DNA from: Candidatus Omnitrophota bacterium
GTDB lineage: Bacteria; Omnitrophota; Koll11; 1-14-0-20-64-10
Reading direction: 5' to 3'
NCBI GenBank assembly: GCA_023818695.1
Contig: JAMWCF010000001.1
Location: forward strand, 62,001-126,000
DNA length: 64,000 nt
Below the pieces are notes generated by a model, which was not told the DNA's origin, did no database searches, and worked only from the letters and a program-made list of their open reading frames with translations. Made by a program: the position numbers and the translations under genes. Numbering within the stretch: position 1 is the first letter of the stretch; each line of letters starts with the position of its first letter. Shown in pieces: positions 60,516 through 64,000 of the stretch.

Positions 60516-60547
60516 GGCCGCATGCGTTTGCTCGGATGCGGCCTTTT
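60516..60547 (+). terminator. Terminator-like hairpin in the hpnC leader
   Basis: GGCCGCAT 60516-60523 pairs perfectly with ATGCGGCC 60536-60543 and TTTT follows. It lies at the very 5' end of the predicted transcript and covers an in-frame ATG (60536). It could attenuate or protect the mRNA. Confidence 0.5.
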
Positions 60548-60553
60548 AAGCTT

Positions 60554-61423
60554 ATGGAAACAGACCGGCTGCATCAATCCTATCGCTATTGCGAGTGGAT
60601 CGCTTACCATCATTACGAAAACTTCCCGGTTGCCTCGCTGATTCTTCCGAAAGAAAAGCGTTCGCACGTGGCGGCGGTCTACGCTTTCGCCAGATCAGCC
60701 GACGATTTCGCCGATGAAATCCGCTATCAGGCCGATTCCCTGGAGCTGCTGGAAGCCTGGAGGGCTGCTCTGTGGGCCTGTCAGAACGGAGGGGGAGTCA
60801 AGCTGGTTTCCCACCCGATCTTTATTGCCCTGGCTCACTCGATCACAACCTGCGGTCTGCCGGTGCAGCTTCTCGATGATCTGTTGACCGCTTTCCGCAT
60901 GGATGTGACGAAGAGACGGTATGAGAACTGGCAGGAGCTCCTGGACTACTGCCGCTTTTCCGCGAACCCGGTCGGGCGGCTTGTGCTGACGATTTTCGGC
61001 TACCAGGACCCTGAACTCCACCTCCTCTCGGACCATATTTGCACTGGACTGCAGCTGGCCAACCACTGGCAGGATCTGCGGATCGATATGGAAAAAGACC
61101 TCCTTTATATTCCCAGGGATCTGCAGCGCCGGTTTGGTGTCGATGAGGAGGAGTTTCGCGGCGCCATGCAGGGTCGTATGTCGGACCGGTTCCGGGCTCT
61201 GATGGCCGAACTGGTCGACAGGGCGGACGCGCTTTTCAAAGCCGGAGCTGCCTTGCCGGGAAAAGTGGAGGGGCCTCTGCGCCTGGAGTTAAAGCTGACC
61301 TTGCTGGGAGGGCGGGCCGTTCTGGAACGGATCCGCCAGGTCGACTATGATGTTTTCCGGCAGCGCCCGGTTCTTTCCCCGCTGGCGAAATTGAAACTGC
61401 TGGGACTTGGCCTTGTATCGTGA
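60554..61423 (+). CDS. hpnC: Presqualene/hydroxysqualene pathway enzyme HpnC
   Basis: About 289 aa, squalene/phytoene synthase fold. The first aspartate region is ARSADDFADEIRY and the second is NHWQDLRIDMEKD. In the three-enzyme route, HpnC (hydroxysqualene synthase) turns presqualene diphosphate into hydroxysqualene. ATG 60554 (METDRLHQSYRYCEW) is preferred because the earlier ATG 60536 lies in the leader hairpin. It is first in hpnCDE-ispA and overlaps hpnD by 17 bp. Confidence 0.92.
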   Translation: METDRLHQSYRYCEWIAYHHYENFPVASLILPKEKRSHVAAVYAFARSADDFADEIRYQADSLELLEAWRAALWACQNGGGVKLVSHPIFIALAHSITTCGLPVQLLDDLLTAFRMDVTKRRYENWQELLDYCRFSANPVGRLVLTIFGYQDPELHLLSDHICTGLQLANHWQDLRIDMEKDLLYIPRDLQRRFGVDEEEFRGAMQGRMSDRFRALMAELVDRADALFKAGAALPGKVEGPLRLELKLTLLGGRAVLERIRQVDYDVFRQRPVLSPLAKLKLLGLGLVS

Positions 61424-62285
61424 CGATTCCTTCCGTTACTGCGCGTGGTTGACGCGCGTTTCCCGCAGCAATTTCGCGATGGGACTGAAAGTCCTGCCCA
61501 GGCCCCAGAGGGAGGCGATGGAGGTCGTCTATGCTTTCTGCCGGGCGGTGGATGATGTGGTGGATAAACAGGCAGGCAACCCGGTCGTTTTCGACGCGGA
61601 GGAGGCGGGCAGAGAATTGGACCGATGGCGCGGTGAGCTGCATGCCGGTTATCCGACCCACCCGATCGCCGTGGCGCTGACGCAGGTCATCCGGGATTAC
61701 CGGATTCCTCTTTCCTATTTTGAGGATTTGATCGCCGGCTGCCGGATGGATCTGGTCCAGCGCCGTTACGCGACCTTCCAGGAGCTGGAGGTCTACTGCC
61801 GGCATGTTGCCTCCGTGGTCGGGCTGATCTCCATCCGGGTTTTCGGCTGCCGGCATCAGGCCTCCGAGGATTACGCCGTGAATCTTGGGATCGCACTGCA
61901 ACTGACGAACATCCTGCGAGATCTTAAAGCCGATCTGGCGCGCGGGAGGGTTTATCTGCCGCAGGATGAACTGAAGCGGTTCGGCTACACCGAGAGCGAC
62001 TTGTTCTCCTGCCGTTATTCGGAGCCGTTTTTGCGGATGATGTCTTTTCAGTGCGCGAGGGCGCGCGCCTTCTTCCGGAAAGCCCATGAAGCCCTTCAGG
62101 CGGCCGGCGAACAGAGGAAGCTTCTTCCCGCCCAGATGATGGGTGCGGTCTATTCGCAGATCCTCAACCGGATCGAGAAACTCCGGTACGATGTTTTTTC
62201 AAGCCGGATCACCGTGCCGCGAGCCCGGCAGACGGCGACGGCTCTGGTCCTTCTGGTCAATGGCGGGCGCTGGAACTACGCATGA
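61407..62285 (+). CDS. hpnD: Presqualene diphosphate synthase HpnD
   Basis: A 292-aa squalene/phytoene synthase family enzyme that condenses two farnesyl diphosphates. Both metal motifs are intact: YAFCRAVDDVVDKQAG and QLTNILRDLKADLARGRVYLP. Start TTG 61407 is inside the hpnC end. No ATG comes before the conserved YCAWLTRVSRSNFAMG. It overlaps hpnE by an ATGA. Together with hpnC and hpnE it makes squalene. Confidence 0.93.
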   Translation: MALYRDDSFRYCAWLTRVSRSNFAMGLKVLPRPQREAMEVVYAFCRAVDDVVDKQAGNPVVFDAEEAGRELDRWRGELHAGYPTHPIAVALTQVIRDYRIPLSYFEDLIAGCRMDLVQRRYATFQELEVYCRHVASVVGLISIRVFGCRHQASEDYAVNLGIALQLTNILRDLKADLARGRVYLPQDELKRFGYTESDLFSCRYSEPFLRMMSFQCARARAFFRKAHEALQAAGEQRKLLPAQMMGAVYSQILNRIEKLRYDVFSSRITVPRARQTATALVLLVNGGRWNYA

Positions 62286-63724
62286 GCAGGCCTCATGTCA
62301 TCGTCATCGGCGGTGGTTTCGCAGGGTTATCGGCCGCCGTTTCCCTGGTGGACGCTGGGGTTCGGGTGACCGTTCTGGAGGCCCGCGTCGGCCTAGGCGG
62401 CAGGGCCCGCTCTTTCACCGATCCGGCCACCGGCGAGTTGGTTGACAATGGTCAGCACCTTCTGATCGGGGGATACCATGAAACCAGGCGGTTCCTCCTG
62501 CGGCTTGGGACGGTGCAGCACTTGCGGTTTCAGCGCCGGCTCCAGGTCCGTTTCGTGGAAAAGGGGGGCCGCTCTTTCACTCTGGACTGTCCTCCGCTGC
62601 CGGTTCCGTGGCACCTGGTTGCCGGTCTGGCGCGGCTCGGATCGCTCTCTCTGCGGGATAAGGCCGGTTTGCGGGCCATGCTCCGCGAGGGGACCCGTCT
62701 CCTGAAAGGGGGAGTTTCCTCCGAAAGGGAGTTGGATGAGGAGACGGTGGAGGGATGGCTGATCCGGCTCGGCCAATCCGCCCGGATCCGGTCCGCTTTC
62801 TGGTATCCGCTGACAGTGGCGGCTCTCAATGAAGATCCGCGGCGAGCCTCCGCGCTCGGTCTCTGGGCAGTTCTGAAGAGGATGGTTTTTTCCCAGGCGC
62901 AGGACGCTTGCCTGGGGGTGCCGACCGTGGGGTTGACCGATCTGTACGCCGCTTCCGCCGCCCGCTTGGTCCAGGAGGCGGGCGGTGAGATCCGCTTGAA
63001 CACCTCCGTGACCGAGGTGGTTTTGGATGGCGCAGAGGCGCGGGGGATCAGGACCGCCGGCGGCGATCTCCTTTTCGCCGACGCGGTCATCAGCTCGCTG
63101 CCTCCGGGAACGCTGAAGAAGATTCTGCCGGCTTCCTGCCGGGAATCCGACCCGTTCTTCTGCCGTCTTGACCGTTTCAAGACATCGCCGATCGTCTCCA
63201 TGAATCTGTGGCTGGACCGTCCGATCACGCCGGATTGGTTCGTGGGGTTTGTCGGGACGCGGATTCAGTGGCTTTTTAACAAGCCGGCCATTCTGGGAAA
63301 CGGGAAAAGCAGCATCAGCTACGCCTCCCTCCTTATCAGCGCGGCGCATGAGTGGGTCGGTTGTTCAAATGAAGCCCTTCTCCAGGTCGCTTTGGAGGAC
63401 CTCTGGTCTTGTTTTCCACATGTGCGGGGGGTTCGTCCGGTCAAATTCCAGGTGGTGAGGGAAAGAGAAGCGACTGTTTCGCTCACGCCGGGGATGGAAC
63501 GGTTCCGGCTTTCCGCCCGGACTCCATTGGAGGGCTTTTTTTGCGCCGGCGACTGGACCGATACCGGCCTACCGGCTACCATTGAATCGGCTGTGATCAG
63601 CGGCCGTCAGGCTGCGCAGCAGGCGCTGAAATGGCTTGCCTCATCCGCCTGCGGTGGTAAAATACCTAAATTATCCTATGGATCTTCGGTCCTACCTGAA
63701 AAACAGGCAACTTCTGATCAATAA
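62282..63724 (+). CDS. hpnE: Hydroxysqualene dehydroxylase HpnE
   Basis: A 480-aa FAD amine-oxidase/desaturase-like protein. The N-terminal dinucleotide site VIVIGGGFAGLSAAVSLVDAG is followed by LEARVGLGGRARSF. The C-terminal FAD motif is GFFCAGDWTDTGLPATIESAVISG. HpnE reduces hydroxysqualene to squalene. Its last 47 bp overlap ispA. A squalene-hopene cyclase is not in the window, so hopanoid production is inferred only. Confidence 0.93.
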   Translation: MSRPHVIVIGGGFAGLSAAVSLVDAGVRVTVLEARVGLGGRARSFTDPATGELVDNGQHLLIGGYHETRRFLLRLGTVQHLRFQRRLQVRFVEKGGRSFTLDCPPLPVPWHLVAGLARLGSLSLRDKAGLRAMLREGTRLLKGGVSSERELDEETVEGWLIRLGQSARIRSAFWYPLTVAALNEDPRRASALGLWAVLKRMVFSQAQDACLGVPTVGLTDLYAASAARLVQEAGGEIRLNTSVTEVVLDGAEARGIRTAGGDLLFADAVISSLPPGTLKKILPASCRESDPFFCRLDRFKTSPIVSMNLWLDRPITPDWFVGFVGTRIQWLFNKPAILGNGKSSISYASLLISAAHEWVGCSNEALLQVALEDLWSCFPHVRGVRPVKFQVVREREATVSLTPGMERFRLSARTPLEGFFCAGDWTDTGLPATIESAVISGRQAAQQALKWLASSACGGKIPKLSYGSSVLPEKQATSDQ

Positions 63725-64000
63725 GGCACTTGGGAGATATCTGCCTCCTGCCAGGGAGTACCCCCCTTCTGTCCACCAGGCGATGCGCTACAGCGTGCTG
63801 GGAGAAGGCAAACGGATCCGTCCGATTCTGGCTTTGGCCGCCTGTGAGGCGGTGGGCGGCAGCGTCAAGAAGGCCCTTCCGGCCGCCTGCGCGCTGGAGC
63901 TGATTCACGCCTATTCCCTCGTCCACGATGACCTGCCGGCCATGGACGACGATGATGTCCGACGGGGCAGACCTTCCTGCCACAAGAAATACGGCGAGGC
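63678..64000 (+). CDS. ispA: Farnesyl/geranylgeranyl diphosphate synthase, N-terminal part
   Basis: The first 107 codons of a trans-prenyl-diphosphate synthase. They include GEGKRIRPILALAACEAVGG and the first aspartate-rich motif SLVHDDLPAMDDDDVRRG, with RxxCHKKYGEA at the window edge. It makes the C15 substrate for HpnD, which explains the linkage. TAAAAT at 63658-63663, inside the hpnE end, may supply an internal promoter. Confidence 0.92.
   Translation, partial: MDLRSYLKNRQLLINKALGRYLPPAREYPPSVHQAMRYSVLGEGKRIRPILALAACEAVGGSVKKALPAACALELIHAYSLVHDDLPAMDDDDVRRGRPSCHKKYGE

Noticed and set aside
1..64000. CRISPR arrays, rRNA genes, prophage structural genes, toxin-antitoxin or biosynthetic clusters
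   Set aside because: I looked for regularly spaced repeats, rRNA signatures, capsid/portal/terminase motifs and paired small toxin genes on both strands and saw none.

Overview
The window is a gene-dense, GC-rich bacterial chromosome segment. Genes are packed into tight runs with many 4-bp ATGA overlaps. It encodes a Gram-negative-type envelope: LpxB, an MsbA-like flippase, lipoproteins, a tripartite efflux pump and a PEP-CTERM protein. The 1297-aa protein at 12230 starts with an 'ALRPIS' signal-peptide end and carries repeated 'SAGLE' motifs. Together with the archease-RtcB pair, this makes a member of the Omnitrophota (OP3)/PVC neighbourhood my best guess. That is inference, because no rRNA is present to settle it.

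Layout. 1-2924: lipid A genes (lpxB fragment, sugar-nucleotide oxidoreductase, divergent msbA). 2953-9800: translation and RNA block (rpsB, tsf, pyrH, frr, tRNA-Lys, archease, rtcB, serS, a membrane HExxH protein). 9817-12087: three tRNA-Ser genes, a folded element that copies a tRNA-Ser 3' end, and a REC-PAS-GGDEF regulator. 12230-17313: the giant exported protein and a PHP lipoprotein. 17336-22624: tRNA-Arg(GCG), tRNA-Ser, dnaX-recR-ppc. 22749-24029: a PilZ protein and a frameshifted secreted protein.

24108-27730 is the accessory part. It holds a tRNA-Asn gene split by a 205-nt group I intron, an AAA/DUF4143 ATPase, a second degenerate tRNA 3' end, a truncated large serine recombinase and a decayed IS3-family element. 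From 27761 the core resumes: small metallopeptidase, pilin-like protein, thiamine-binding protein, PEP-CTERM protein, DksA-like protein, NSS transporter with its small subunit, and TerC. At 33187-39450 there is a marR-MFP-RND efflux operon whose pump gene is fused in frame to the outer-membrane lipoprotein channel.

39500-46434: adenylate cyclase, thioesterase, typA, a response regulator, a CDF metal exporter and a flavin reductase. 46524-52747: pilB-like ATPase, cysD-cysNC (with a degenerate kinase P-loop), rfbC, isoaspartyl peptidase and a lipoate ligase. The lipoate ligase lies divergent to a full pyruvate dehydrogenase operon (aceE-aceF-lpdA, 52780-58063). The window ends with a polyphenol oxidase-family gene, a GC-rich intergenic region with many hairpins, and a squalene operon (hpnC-hpnD-hpnE-ispA).

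Most distinctive: the tRNA-Asn group I intron with a complete P1-P9 core, the RND-OMF fusion with an internal lipobox, the tRNA-end duplications, and the giant two-signal Tat/Sec protein.
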